Below, one piece after another: positions 1-9,703 of a stretch of DNA of 64,000 bases. The stretch lies in NCBI RefSeq assembly GCF_012940005.1, contig NZ_SPMX01000007.1:88003-152002 (forward strand), given 5' to 3'. The notes below the pieces were generated by a model that had not been told where the DNA came from, searched no databases, and was given only the letters and a program-made list of their open reading frames with translations. Numbering within the stretch: the first letter of the stretch is position 1; each line of letters starts with the position of its first letter. The stretch is from Candidatus Accumulibacter contiguus (GTDB lineage Bacteria; Pseudomonadota; Gammaproteobacteria; Burkholderiales; Rhodocyclaceae). Position numbers and translations under genes: made by a program.

Positions 1-1188
<1,188 letters not shown>

Positions 1189-1200
1189 CTTGCCTTTCCC

Positions 1201-2913
1201 TTACAGGTCTTCAGTCAGGATCATGTCGGCCAGACCTTTGCCGGCGGCCACCATCGGAAAGACATTTGCCTTCTGATCGGTGATGAAATCCATGAATACG
1301 AGATCGTCCTTGTGTTCGATAAATGCCTTGCGCAGCGCTGGCTCGACGTCCTCCGGCTTTTCGATGCGCATGCCGACATGCCCATAAGCTTCAGCCAGCT
1401 TGACGAAGTCGGGCAAGGAATCCATGTACGACTCCGAATAACGACTCCCGTAGAACATCTCCTGCCACTGCCGAACCATTCCCAGGTAACGGTTGTTGAG
1501 GTTGATGATCTTGATCGGCAAACGAAACTGCTTGGCGGTCGAAAGCTCCTGGATACACATCTGGATCGAGCCTTCGCCAGTGACACAGGCAACCTGCATC
1601 TCCGGATGCTGCAGAGCCGCCCCCATGGCGTAAGGCAGACCGACCCCCATGGTGCCCAGGCCGCCCGAATTGAGCCAACGACGAGGTTCGTCGAACTTGT
1701 AGTATTGCGCTGCCCACATCTGATGCTGACCGACATCGGAAGTCACGATCGCCTTGCCTCCAGTCACTTCATACAGTTTCTCCATGACGTACTGCGGCAT
1801 GATGATGCTCTTCTTCATCCGGTATTTCATGCACTGCTTGGCGCGCCACTCCTCGATCTCATGCCACCACGCCGCCAGCACCTCGGGATCCGGGCTGGCA
1901 TTCCCGGCATCCAACAACCTCAGCATTTCCTCGAGGACATCCGGGACATTGCCGACGATTGGCACATCGACCTTGACGCGTTTGGAGATCGACGAGGGAT
2001 CGATATCGACGTGAATGATCTTGCGCGGTAGAGAAGAGAAGTTGTCCGGATTGCCGATCACCCGGTCGTCAAAACGGGCGCCGATGGCCAGTAACACGTC
2101 GCAGTGCTGCATCGCCAGGTTGGCCTCGACGGTGCCATGCATGCCAGGCATGCCAAGAAACTGTCGGTCGGTTCCCGGATAAGCACCGAGGCCCATCAGG
2201 GTATTGGTGATCGGAAAGCCCAGGCGGCGGGTGAGCCGGGTCAATTGCTCGGCGCCATTGGAGAGAATGGCGCCTCCACCGGAGTAGATCATCGGCCGCT
2301 TGGCTTCAAGCAACAGGTGAACCGCTTTCCTGATCTGGCCCAGATGCCCCTTGATGACCGGGTTGTACGACCGCATCTGGATCGTCTCCGGATACTCGAA
2401 CTTGCACTTGGCCGCGGTAACGTCCTTCGGAATATCCACGACCACCGGACCCGGACGGCCGCTGTTGGCAATGTAGAAGGCCTTCTTCATCGTTACTGCC
2501 AGCTGGTGTACGTCATTCACCAGGAAGTTGTGCTTGACGCAAGGCCGGGTGATCCCGACAGTATCGCACTCCTGAAAAGCGTCCTGGCCGATATAGGCAT
2601 TCGGCACCTGTCCCGAGATCACCACCAGCGGCACCGAATCCATATAGGCTGTGGCAATGCCGGTCACGGCGTTGGTCGCGCCAGGACCCGAGGTCACCAG
2701 CGCCACGCCGACCTTGTGCGACGAACGCGCCAGACCGTCGGCCGCATGTACTGCAGCCTGTTCGTGGCGAACCAGAATATGTTTGATCTGATCCTGCTTG
2801 AACAGCGCATCATAAATGTGAAGTACCGACCCACCCGGATAGCCGAATACATATTCGACCTTTTCTTCCTGCAGGCACCTGATTACAATCTCCGCACCGG
2901 TCATCATCGTCAT
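1201..2913 (-). CDS. ilvI: Acetolactate synthase large (catalytic) subunit
   Basis: ThDP/FAD-dependent enzyme that condenses pyruvate with pyruvate or 2-oxobutyrate, the first common step of valine, leucine and isoleucine synthesis. The start MTMMTGAEIVIRCLQEE leads into the FGYPGGSVLHIYDAL motif and the catalytic Glu region RHEQAAVHAADG. The ThDP-Mg site is seen as the GEGSIQM...NNRYLGMV stretch. I prefer the ATG at 2913, because family members begin just before TGAEI; the frame is open to another ATG at 2934, which would add 7 non-conserved residues. It is divergent from the sigma factor gene, with about 200 bp between ATG starts. Confidence 0.96.
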   Translation of the reverse strand: MTMMTGAEIVIRCLQEEKVEYVFGYPGGSVLHIYDALFKQDQIKHILVRHEQAAVHAADGLARSSHKVGVALVTSGPGATNAVTGIATAYMDSVPLVVISGQVPNAYIGQDAFQECDTVGITRPCVKHNFLVNDVHQLAVTMKKAFYIANSGRPGPVVVDIPKDVTAAKCKFEYPETIQMRSYNPVIKGHLGQIRKAVHLLLEAKRPMIYSGGGAILSNGAEQLTRLTRRLGFPITNTLMGLGAYPGTDRQFLGMPGMHGTVEANLAMQHCDVLLAIGARFDDRVIGNPDNFSSLPRKIIHVDIDPSSISKRVKVDVPIVGNVPDVLEEMLRLLDAGNASPDPEVLAAWWHEIEEWRAKQCMKYRMKKSIIMPQYVMEKLYEVTGGKAIVTSDVGQHQMWAAQYYKFDEPRRWLNSGGLGTMGVGLPYAMGAALQHPEMQVACVTGEGSIQMCIQELSTAKQFRLPIKIINLNNRYLGMVRQWQEMFYGSRYSESYMDSLPDFVKLAEAYGHVGMRIEKPEDVEPALRKAFIEHKDDLVFMDFITDQKANVFPMVAAGKGLADMILTEDL

Positions 2914-3115
2914 CGCCGTCGCCCCAGCAAGCAAATTGCTCGAAAAAAGTCTGCCACGTTAAAGCTTTGGCCGCGATTGGTCAAGGCATTCACAACAAGC
3001 AACGCCTGCGGAAACCGCTTCCAACCCAACAACAGCAAGGATTCTCGCTCTGGCCAGCCAACGCGAACTGTCGGATTTCCTCACTGCAATCGAACGCCGT
3101 GCTTTCAAACAGGCC

Positions 3116-3613
3116 ATGTTCGCGGTGCGTAACGAAGAGTCAGCGCTCGACATCGTTCAGGACACGATGATGAAGCTCGCCGAAAAATATGGCGATCGCC
3201 CGCAGACCGAGCTACCGATGCTTTTTCAACGCATCCTGCAGAATACCATTCGCGACTACTACCGGCGCAGCAAGGTTCGCTCGCTGTGGACCACCTTGCT
3301 CTCCTCACTTTCACCCAGCGATGACGAGGATTACGATCCGCTCGAAACCATCAGCGGCGAATCGGGGTCGTATAGCCCGCAAACGCCGGACGGTCAACTC
3401 CAGCAGACGCAAATCCTTGCGATAATTGAGAAAGAGATAGAATCGCTGCCAGCACGTCAACGCGAAGCCTTCCTTCTGCGTTACTGGGAAGATATGGATG
3501 TTGCCGAGACGGCGTCTGTCATGGGCTGTTCGGAGGGCAGCGTCAAAACGCATTGCTCGCGTGCCAATCATGCGCTGGCGGCTGCACTGAAAGCAAGAGG
3601 AATCACCTTATGA
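3116..3613 (+). CDS. RNA polymerase sigma factor, ECF/sigma-70 type
   Basis: Alternative sigma factor. Region 2 contains ALDIVQDTMMKLAEKYGDRP. Region 4 has LPARQREAFLLRYWEDMDVAET followed by a helix-turn-helix, SVMGCSEGSVKTHCSRA. The family normally has about 20 more residues before this ATG, and the frame upstream does encode a matching segment (LASQRELSDFLTAIERRAFK, from 3050). That stretch has no ATG, GTG or TTG after the in-frame stop at 2960, so the true start may be CTG at 3050 (AAGG at 3037-3040) or ATT at 3041. The stop overlaps the DUF3619 start as ATGA. Confidence 0.88.
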   Translation: MFAVRNEESALDIVQDTMMKLAEKYGDRPQTELPMLFQRILQNTIRDYYRRSKVRSLWTTLLSSLSPSDDEDYDPLETISGESGSYSPQTPDGQLQQTQILAIIEKEIESLPARQREAFLLRYWEDMDVAETASVMGCSEGSVKTHCSRANHALAAALKARGITL

Positions 3614-3984
3614 ATGAGCTGCATTTTACCTACAAGATCAAGCAACACCTGAATCATGGACTACAACTGCCCGCGGGAACCCTCAAACGCCTGGAAGGTG
3701 CGAGGCAACTGGCGCTGGCGCAGCAGAAGGTTTCGGAGCACCAATCGGTGCTGGCCGGAGCTGGCAGCTTTGTACTGCATCAGGTCGACAACCTGCACCT
3801 CAAGCAGGTATTGCTGGCCCTTATCGTCGTTCTCGGCATTACCAGCTACACGTACTGGTATGCAGACCAGAGCATCACCGAAATCGAGATCATCGACAGT
3901 GCGCTGCTTTCGGACGATCTGCCAATCGCTGCGTTTACCGACAAGGGCTTTGATGCATGGCTGAAAAGCTCCGCGTCGCAGTAA
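3610..3984 (+). CDS. DUF3619 family membrane protein
   Basis: 124-residue protein with one predicted membrane helix near residues 70-87 (VLLALIVVLGITSYTYWYA), a cytoplasmic N-terminal half and a short acidic periplasmic tail. In betaproteobacteria DUF3619 is encoded between a sigma factor and a DUF3106 protein, as here, so an anti-sigma-like role is plausible, although no ZAS or RseA motif is visible. The start at 3610 overlaps the sigma factor stop by 4 bp. The end overlaps the next gene by 28 bp, which indicates an operon. Confidence 0.8.
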   Translation: MNELHFTYKIKQHLNHGLQLPAGTLKRLEGARQLALAQQKVSEHQSVLAGAGSFVLHQVDNLHLKQVLLALIVVLGITSYTYWYADQSITEIEIIDSALLSDDLPIAAFTDKGFDAWLKSSASQ

Positions 3985-4571
3985 TCCTCGGTGGCTTCAT
4001 GGCGCTTACGGCCTGGGCAGACGTACCCGGGCCGTCGGCGATGGTCACCCTACCGCAGCCACAATGGACCGAGCTGACGGTCGAGCAAAAGCTCATCCTC
4101 GCGCCACTCAGTGACGACTGGGATGCGATGGAGTACAGCCGCCAGAAGAAATGGCTCGGCATCACGCGCCGCTTCACCACCATGACGCCGGAAGAGCAAC
4201 GCCGAATCCAGGTTCAGATGCAGGAGTGGGCGAAACTGACGCCCGAGCAGCGACGCATCGCTCGCGAGAGCTTCATGACCGCCAACAAGCTTCCGATCGA
4301 AAAGAAACAGGAACTCAAGCAGAAATGGGAGGAATACTCCAGCCTGCCGGAAGAAGAAAAGGCGAGACTCAAGCAACAAGCCGCGAGCAAGTCGGTCCCG
4401 AAACCAGGGAGCTTACCCGGTAGCGCCACGCCCACCAGCACAGCCGCGCCGACGCCATCGGCACCCCCGGTAGTCGGTACTCCACCCCCCCCTGCAGCGG
4501 AAACCGCCAGCCCACCGTTGCCGCTGGTCACTACAGCCCCGCCCGTCAGCGAAGCGGAAGTCCGGCGCTGA
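3957..4571 (+). CDS. DUF3106 domain protein, exported
   Basis: Begins with a signal-peptide-like stretch (MAEKLRVAVILGGFMALTAW, then ADVPG). The DUF3106 region (about 35-140) is helical, with repeated W/P-E-x-Q-R-R motifs such as MTPEEQRRI and LTPEQRRIARE. The C-terminal 65 residues are Pro/Ala/Thr-rich low-complexity sequence, probably a flexible periplasmic tail. Function is unknown. It overlaps DUF3619 by 28 bp and the RDD gene by one base (TGATG), so all four genes 3116-4996 are probably co-transcribed. Confidence 0.82.
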   Translation: MAEKLRVAVILGGFMALTAWADVPGPSAMVTLPQPQWTELTVEQKLILAPLSDDWDAMEYSRQKKWLGITRRFTTMTPEEQRRIQVQMQEWAKLTPEQRRIARESFMTANKLPIEKKQELKQKWEEYSSLPEEEKARLKQQAASKSVPKPGSLPGSATPTSTAAPTPSAPPVVGTPPPPAAETASPPLPLVTTAPPVSEAEVRR

Positions 4572-4996
4572 TGCCGGCTACGCAAGTCGTCGAGCGGCCG
4601 GGCATCCTGCGTCGTCTGTTGAGCATGGCATACGAGTCCCTGCTGCTGTTTGCAGTACTGGCCGTGCTGCTGGTTCTGCCGCACCTTCTCCTCGGAGCCT
4701 TCGCGCACCGCCTGGCGTCGCCGGTCCTGTTGCAGGCGCATTGCTTCCTCGTGATGCTGATCTATTTTCTCTGGTTCTGGAGCAACGGGCGACGGACCCT
4801 GGCCATGAAGACCTGGCGCATTCGGCTGGTGACCCGTGATGGCTTGCCTGTACGCCCGGCCCGGGCGCTCCTGCGCTATCTGTTGAGCTGGCCGAGCATC
4901 GTTCTCGGCGGCGCCGGCATACTCTGGGCATTGTTCGATCGCGACCGGCAATTTCTGCACGACCGTCTCGCCGGCACGCAGCTGATCATCAACTGA
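4571..4996 (+). CDS. RDD family inner-membrane protein
   Basis: 141 aa. RDD proteins are small membrane proteins named for conserved Arg and Asp residues, and a transport role is suspected. Three hydrophobic helices are visible (LLLFAVLAVLLVLPHLLLG, CFLVMLIYFLWFWSN and LLSWPSIVLGGAGILWALF). The family signatures are the N-terminal PGILRRLLSMAYESLLL and the central TLAMKTWRIRLVTRDG. A short inverted repeat (GCTGATC at 4981, GATCAGC at 5002) followed by GCTTTTCC spans the stop codon and could be a weak terminator between this gene and the convergent lptG. Confidence 0.88.
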   Translation: MPATQVVERPGILRRLLSMAYESLLLFAVLAVLLVLPHLLLGAFAHRLASPVLLQAHCFLVMLIYFLWFWSNGRRTLAMKTWRIRLVTRDGLPVRPARALLRYLLSWPSIVLGGAGILWALFDRDRQFLHDRLAGTQLIIN

Positions 4997-5003
4997 GCGC
5001 CGA

Positions 5004-6078
5004 TCAGCGCTTTTCCACCCACCAGATCATGACTGCTGCCGTCAGCAGGAACAGCACCGACGGTGTGACTGCGCTGAGCAGCGGTGACCAGCTGTTGATC
5101 GCACCGAGATTGGCGAACAAGCCGTTGAGCATGTAAAAGAGGATTCCGGTCATCACTCCGGCGAAGATCTGCATGCCTACCCGGTCGGCCCGGTAATGCG
5201 CGCCAGCAAACGGCAAGGCGAGAGCCACCATGACCAATGCTGCCAGCGGATAGACCACTTTTTTTCCAGAAAGCGATGTCGTAGCGGTTGGTCTTCTGAT
5301 GATTGTCAGCCAAATGTTTGGTATAGGCCGACAGGTGCCGCAGCGACATCCGATCGGGGGAAACCATCAGTACTGCAAGAATGTCCGGATTCAGGGCCGA
5401 TCGCCACAACATCTCCGGCATCTTGTGGACTTCGGCCCGCTCTGCAAGCAGGACGGTCTGTACCACTTCGGTCAAGCGCCAACTGTCGGGAAGCACGTGT
5501 TTCCCCTCCGCGGCCTCGGTAACGGAACGCAATTGTGCCTTCTCGTCAAATTCGTAAATGCGGATGCCGCGTAAACGCGCATCCGGCAGAACGACGCGCA
5601 CGTTGATGAAACTCCGTTCGTCCTTGACCCACAGGCCCGACCGCAGATCCTGTCCGACCATTCGGCCCTTTTCCTTCAGGCGCATTTGATACGCCGCACG
5701 TTCGGCCGGTGGCGCCACAAACTCACCGATCAGGTAGGTCGCCAGGGCAAACAGGCCTGCCAGCTGAAACAGACCGCCGAGAAGGGCTGCGGTGGACAAA
5801 CCCGAGGCGCGCAAGACGGTGAGCTCGGAATGACGGGCGAGAGTCGAGAGTGCATAAAGCGTACCGATCAGGACGGCAATCGGCATCAATTCATAGGCAC
5901 GCCCCGGCGCGCGCAGCAAGACGAAGCCAAGGGCATGGTGCAACTGATACCCGCCCTGTCCGACACCCTTGATCTCGCCGAGCAGATCGAAGAAGGCAAA
6001 CAAGGCCAGAAAAGCCAGCAACACCAGCAGGATGGCAGCGGAGACCTCGCGCGCCAGGTAGCGACGATAGACCTTCAT
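5004..6078 (-). CDS. lptG: LPS export permease LptG (frameshifted in this sequence)
   Basis: Inner-membrane permease of the LptB2FG transporter that extracts LPS from the inner membrane. The N-terminal part MKVYRRYLAREVSAAILLVL through the membrane and periplasmic domains reads in one frame to AFWKK (about residue 271). It continues in another frame as VVYPLAALVMVALALPFAGAH with the last helices, ending WWVEKR. The switch lies in a run of seven T (5259-5265), where six would restore one ORF of about 357 codons. lptG is normally essential, so I favour a sequence error. The start overlaps lptF as ATGA. Confidence 0.9.
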
Positions 6079-7155
6079 CGAGACAGACGGGCGAATGGGC
6101 GTACGGCAATACGATGGTAGAACATCAGCGGCAGGAGAGCCAGCATGAACAGATGCACCGCCAGCACGCCGAAAGCAAACGAAACCTTCCCGCTCGCCAC
6201 CCAGCCCTGGCTAATGGTCACCAGATTGTTGTAGATCAGGTAGACGAGAATGGCGAGCAGCATGTTCGCCGAACGACCCGCACGCGGATTGACGAACGAC
6301 AGAGGAATCGCCAGCAAGGCCAGCACGACCGCCGAGAACGGCATGCTGAAACGGTAAAGCAGCTCGGCCCGATAGACCGGCAAATCGATGGGCAGCAGAT
6401 CCACGGTAGGCATCGTCCTCGGTGTCGGCACGATGCCGCGTGCCTCCCGGGTCTCCACGCGAACCGCGTAGCGCGCATACTCCATGATGCGGAACTCTGC
6501 AGTACCGGGGGGGAAACTCGTAGCGACGGCCGTTCTGCAGGACGATGAAGCGGTCACCGTTCTCGGCGATCTCCTGATGCCCGGAGGCCGCCATCGTCAC
6601 CCCCAAACGATCAGGCCGCAGTTCGTTGACGAACACATTCGAGACATTGCTGGTGTCATCAGCAACCCCTTCCACAAATACTACGCGATCGCCGGCAGAC
6701 GATTCCTGAAAAGCACCGGGAGAGATCTGACCCGCATCGTGTCGAGAACTCAGTTTGCCGCGAAACTCGGCGCTCTGCGACAAGGCCCAGGGGGAAAGAA
6801 AGAGGGAAAGCACCGAGATGGTCAGCACCAGCGGCATCACGAACACCAATACCGGCCGAATCCACGCCGTCAGCGGCAATCCGGCAGAGAACCAGACGAC
6901 CATCTCGGAATCCCGATAGCTGCGCGACAGCGTCAACAAGATGGCGACAAACGACGACAGCGACAACAACACCGGCAGGTAGTAGAGCGCCGAGAAACCG
7001 AGCAGCGCCACCACCGCGTCCGGCTCGACACTGCCCTGTGCCGCTTCACTGAGCAGCCGAATCAATTGGGTCGTCATCATGATGGCGAAAAGCGCAGTGA
7101 AGACGCCGGCTGCCAAGTGCGTGAACTCGCGCCGGACAGCACGCTGGAAGATCAT
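6075..7155 (-). CDS. lptF: LPS export permease LptF (frameshifted in this sequence)
   Basis: Partner permease of LptG. The N-terminus MIFQRAVRREFTHLAAGVF and the helices through SRSYRDSEMVVWFSAGLPL read in one frame to NGRRYEFPP (about residue 214). The family sequence then resumes in another frame (GTAEFRIMEYARYAVRVE... and the last helices). The shift coincides with seven G (6507-6513), where six would keep one frame of about 359 codons. The open frame upstream of ATG 7155 runs antisense through pepA and is not real. lptF-lptG is an operon divergent from pepA, with 75 bp between starts. Confidence 0.9.
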
Positions 7156-7230
7156 TTTTTTGACTTTGGTGAAAAACTGCAGTGATAATCGGCTTTTCGC
7201 AAACGGCGCGGGTTGCCTGAGGAGGGGTAA

Positions 7231-8727
7231 GTGGAATTTAGCATAAAAAGTGGTAGCCCGGAAAAGCAACGCAGCGCCTGTGTGGTGGTCGGCATTTTCG
7301 AACCACGCAAGCTGACCCTGGCTGCCGAGCTTCTGGACAACGCGGCGCACAACCATCTTTCGGACATCATTCGCCGCGGCGACATGGAGGGAAAGGCGGG
7401 CTCGACGCTGCTGCTGCACAATGTTCCGGGCACGCTCTGCGACCGGGTCCTGCTGGTCGGTCTCGGCAAGGAAAAGGAGTTCGGCGACAAGGCCTACTGC
7501 GAAGCCATTCACAGTGCCGTGCGGACGCTCAACGAAACCGGCGCCTTTGACGGCACCGTCTTTCTGACCGAAACGAGCGTCAGGAAGCGCAGCTCTGCCT
7601 GGCGTGTTCGTCAGGCCACCCTTGTGGCGCAGGAAACCGTATATCGTTTCGATCAGTTCAAGAGCAAGAAGGACAAGGTGCGCCGACCCTTGCGCAAACT
7701 CACCTTTGTCGTTGATCGTCGCAACGAACTGACCATTGCCGAGGAAGCGCTGCGCCAGGGACAGGCCATTGCCGAAGGCATGTCCCTGGCAAAAGATCTC
7801 GCCAATCTGCCGGGTAATGTGTGCACCCCCGCCTTTCTTGCCGAAACGGCACAAAAGATGGCTGCCGAACACAAGCTGGAGTGCCAGATTCTCGAACGTG
7901 ACGAGATGGCCGCACTGGGCATGCATTCCTTGCTTGCCGTTGCCAAAGGCTCGCAGCAGCCACCAAAACTGATTGTCCTGCAGTACAAGGGCGGCAAGAA
8001 CGATGACCAGCCAGTGGTCCTCGTCGGCAAGGGAATCACTTTCGACAGTGGGGGAATTTCCCTCAAGCCGGCGCCGGAAATGGACGAGATGAAGTACGAC
8101 ATGTGCGGCGCCGCCGGCGTGCTGGGTACGATCAAGGCTGCGGCGCTGATGAAACTGCCGATCAATCTGACGGTGATCGTCCCGACCGCAGAAAACATGC
8201 CCGGCGGGGCCGCCACACGACCAGGCGACATCGTTACCTCGATGTCCGGTCAAACCATCGAAATCCTCAACACCGATGCGGAAGGCCGCCTCGTTCTCTG
8301 CGATGCACTGACTTACGCCGCACGCTTTCAACCGGAGACGGTGATCGACGTCGCCACGCTCACCGGCGCCTGCGTGATCGCTCTCGGCCATATCGCGACC
8401 GGTCTCTTTGCGAACAACGAGGCCCTGGCGAGGGAACTCGTGCATGCCGGCGATGAAGCGCACGACCGCGCCTGGCAAATGCCCTTGTGGGACGACTACC
8501 AGGAACTGCTCAAGAGCCCTTTCGCCGACATGGCCAACATCGGTGGCCGCTGGGGAGGCAGCATCACCGCTGCATGTTTTCTCGCCCGTTTTACCAAAAA
8601 ATACGTCTGGGCCCATCTCGACATCGCCGGCACTGCCTGGAAGTCGGGCACGGACAAGGGCGCGACCGGGCGACCCGTGCCGCTGCTCATGCACTATTTG
8701 CTGAAACGCGCAGGCAAGCTGAATTGA
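7231..8727 (+). CDS. pepA: Leucyl aminopeptidase (cytosol aminopeptidase, M17)
   Basis: 498-residue di-metal aminopeptidase that releases N-terminal amino acids and, in E. coli, also acts in Xer/ColE1 recombination and gene regulation. The N-terminal domain is about residues 1-170. The catalytic domain has VGKGITFDSGGISLKPA (Lys and Asp metal ligands) and the family signature NTDAEGRLVL. It starts at ATG 7231 after GAGGGG. It is divergent from lptF, and its stop overlaps the TTG start of holC. Confidence 0.97.
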   Translation: MEFSIKSGSPEKQRSACVVVGIFEPRKLTLAAELLDNAAHNHLSDIIRRGDMEGKAGSTLLLHNVPGTLCDRVLLVGLGKEKEFGDKAYCEAIHSAVRTLNETGAFDGTVFLTETSVRKRSSAWRVRQATLVAQETVYRFDQFKSKKDKVRRPLRKLTFVVDRRNELTIAEEALRQGQAIAEGMSLAKDLANLPGNVCTPAFLAETAQKMAAEHKLECQILERDEMAALGMHSLLAVAKGSQQPPKLIVLQYKGGKNDDQPVVLVGKGITFDSGGISLKPAPEMDEMKYDMCGAAGVLGTIKAAALMKLPINLTVIVPTAENMPGGAATRPGDIVTSMSGQTIEILNTDAEGRLVLCDALTYAARFQPETVIDVATLTGACVIALGHIATGLFANNEALARELVHAGDEAHDRAWQMPLWDDYQELLKSPFADMANIGGRWGGSITAACFLARFTKKYVWAHLDIAGTAWKSGTDKGATGRPVPLLMHYLLKRAGKLN

Positions 8728-9149
8728 CACGAATATTCTTCTACCACAACGCCTCTGACCGGATTGCTGCGACCGCCGCCCTGATCGGCAAGGCCCTGGC
8801 ACAGAAGAAGGCCTCGCTGGTCTATGCACCGGATGCCGAGGTCGCCGTGGCACTCGACCGCTGGCTATGGATGCACCCGCCAACCAGCTTCATCCCGCAT
8901 GTGGAGATCAACTCGCCACTCGCCGCCGAAACTCCGGTGCTGATTGCCGGCCGACTGGACGTCATACCGCAGGATGAACGACTGTTCAACCTCGCTGCCG
9001 AGGTACCCCCGGGGTTTTCTCGTTTTGCCAGCCTCATCGAAGTGGTCGGTCAGGGGGAAGAAGAGCGCGTCGCCGGTCGCCAGCGCGCCAGGTTCTACAA
9101 GGATCGCGGCTACGACCTCCAGTATGTCGATCTGACAGGGAAAGGCTGA
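8724..9149 (+). CDS. holC: DNA polymerase III chi subunit
   Basis: Clamp-loader-associated subunit that links the replisome to SSB. From a TTG start at 8724 (TTGA overlap with the pepA stop) it reads TRIFFYHNASDRIAATAAL, then VYAPDAEVAVALDRWLW and the conserved SPLAAETPVLIAGRLD and EVPPGFSRF segments. It is 141 aa, usual for HolC. No ATG lies in the conserved N-terminus, so TTG initiation by coupling to pepA is the best reading. Confidence 0.93.
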   Translation: MTRIFFYHNASDRIAATAALIGKALAQKKASLVYAPDAEVAVALDRWLWMHPPTSFIPHVEINSPLAAETPVLIAGRLDVIPQDERLFNLAAEVPPGFSRFASLIEVVGQGEEERVAGRQRARFYKDRGYDLQYVDLTGKG

Positions 9150-9634
9150 TGGCCGACGACAACGATCTGATCCGTCGGGTGGACTCCCTGATCAACGCCG
9201 ATGCAGGCGCTGCCGGCAGCGACCACCGCGACGGTTCGCGACGGCTGCGGCGACGGCGCAGCTTCCTGGCCTCGACCACGCCAGCCGACTCGTCAGCAAG
9301 CCGAACGCCCGCCACCCCGTCGGGCGAAGACGAGGACGACCTGCCGGTCCTCACCGAAGTGGTCTTGCCGGCGCCAGAAGTCCCGGCAGAAGACCGCGCC
9401 AGGCTGCGCGAGACCCTGGCCGCAGAGCTCGCCGAACGCCTTGATCAGCAACTGCAGAGCGAAATGCCGGTGCTCGTCGAAGCGGCGCTGCTGACTGCCA
9501 CGGACCACTTGCAGAACGGCATCGCCGCAACCATTGCAGCAGTATTGCATGACTTCATCGAGCAAAACGAGCAGGCTCGACAGCTCATCGAAGAACCCGC
9601 TGGCAGCCAGCCAGCCACTCCTGAGCAGGCCTAG
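9149..9634 (+). CDS. Uncharacterised acidic protein following holC
   Basis: 161 aa with no recognisable enzyme motif. A basic patch RRLRRRRSF (about 30-38) is followed by a Ser/Thr/Pro-rich stretch and then the DLPVLTEVV segment seen in small betaproteobacterial proteins. The second half is an Ala/Leu/Glu-rich helix, probably coiled. It overlaps the holC stop by one base (TGATG) and lies between holC and valS, a common arrangement in this group. Function is unknown; a structural or accessory role is possible. Confidence 0.75.
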   Translation: MADDNDLIRRVDSLINADAGAAGSDHRDGSRRLRRRRSFLASTTPADSSASRTPATPSGEDEDDLPVLTEVVLPAPEVPAEDRARLRETLAAELAERLDQQLQSEMPVLVEAALLTATDHLQNGIAATIAAVLHDFIEQNEQARQLIEEPAGSQPATPEQA

Positions 9635-9703
9635 GCGTCGTACCGGGGTAGCCGCGCGATGCGGGTATAATGCGAGCTCCTGCCATTCCCCAGCCCTCCC
9701 CTC

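Noticed and set aside
4214..4960. 248-codon minus-strand frame over DUF3106/RDD
   Set aside because: Antisense shadow with Gln/Arg-rich composition; genes on the plus strand overlap tightly as an operon.
5259..5265. Programmed frameshifting in lptG
   Set aside because: The same +1 pattern occurs in many unrelated genes in the window, and no stimulatory structure is evident; sequencing error is simpler.
6211..8883. 890-codon minus-strand open frame
   Set aside because: Only the part downstream of 7155 (6511-7155) is lptF. The rest is antisense to pepA and holC.
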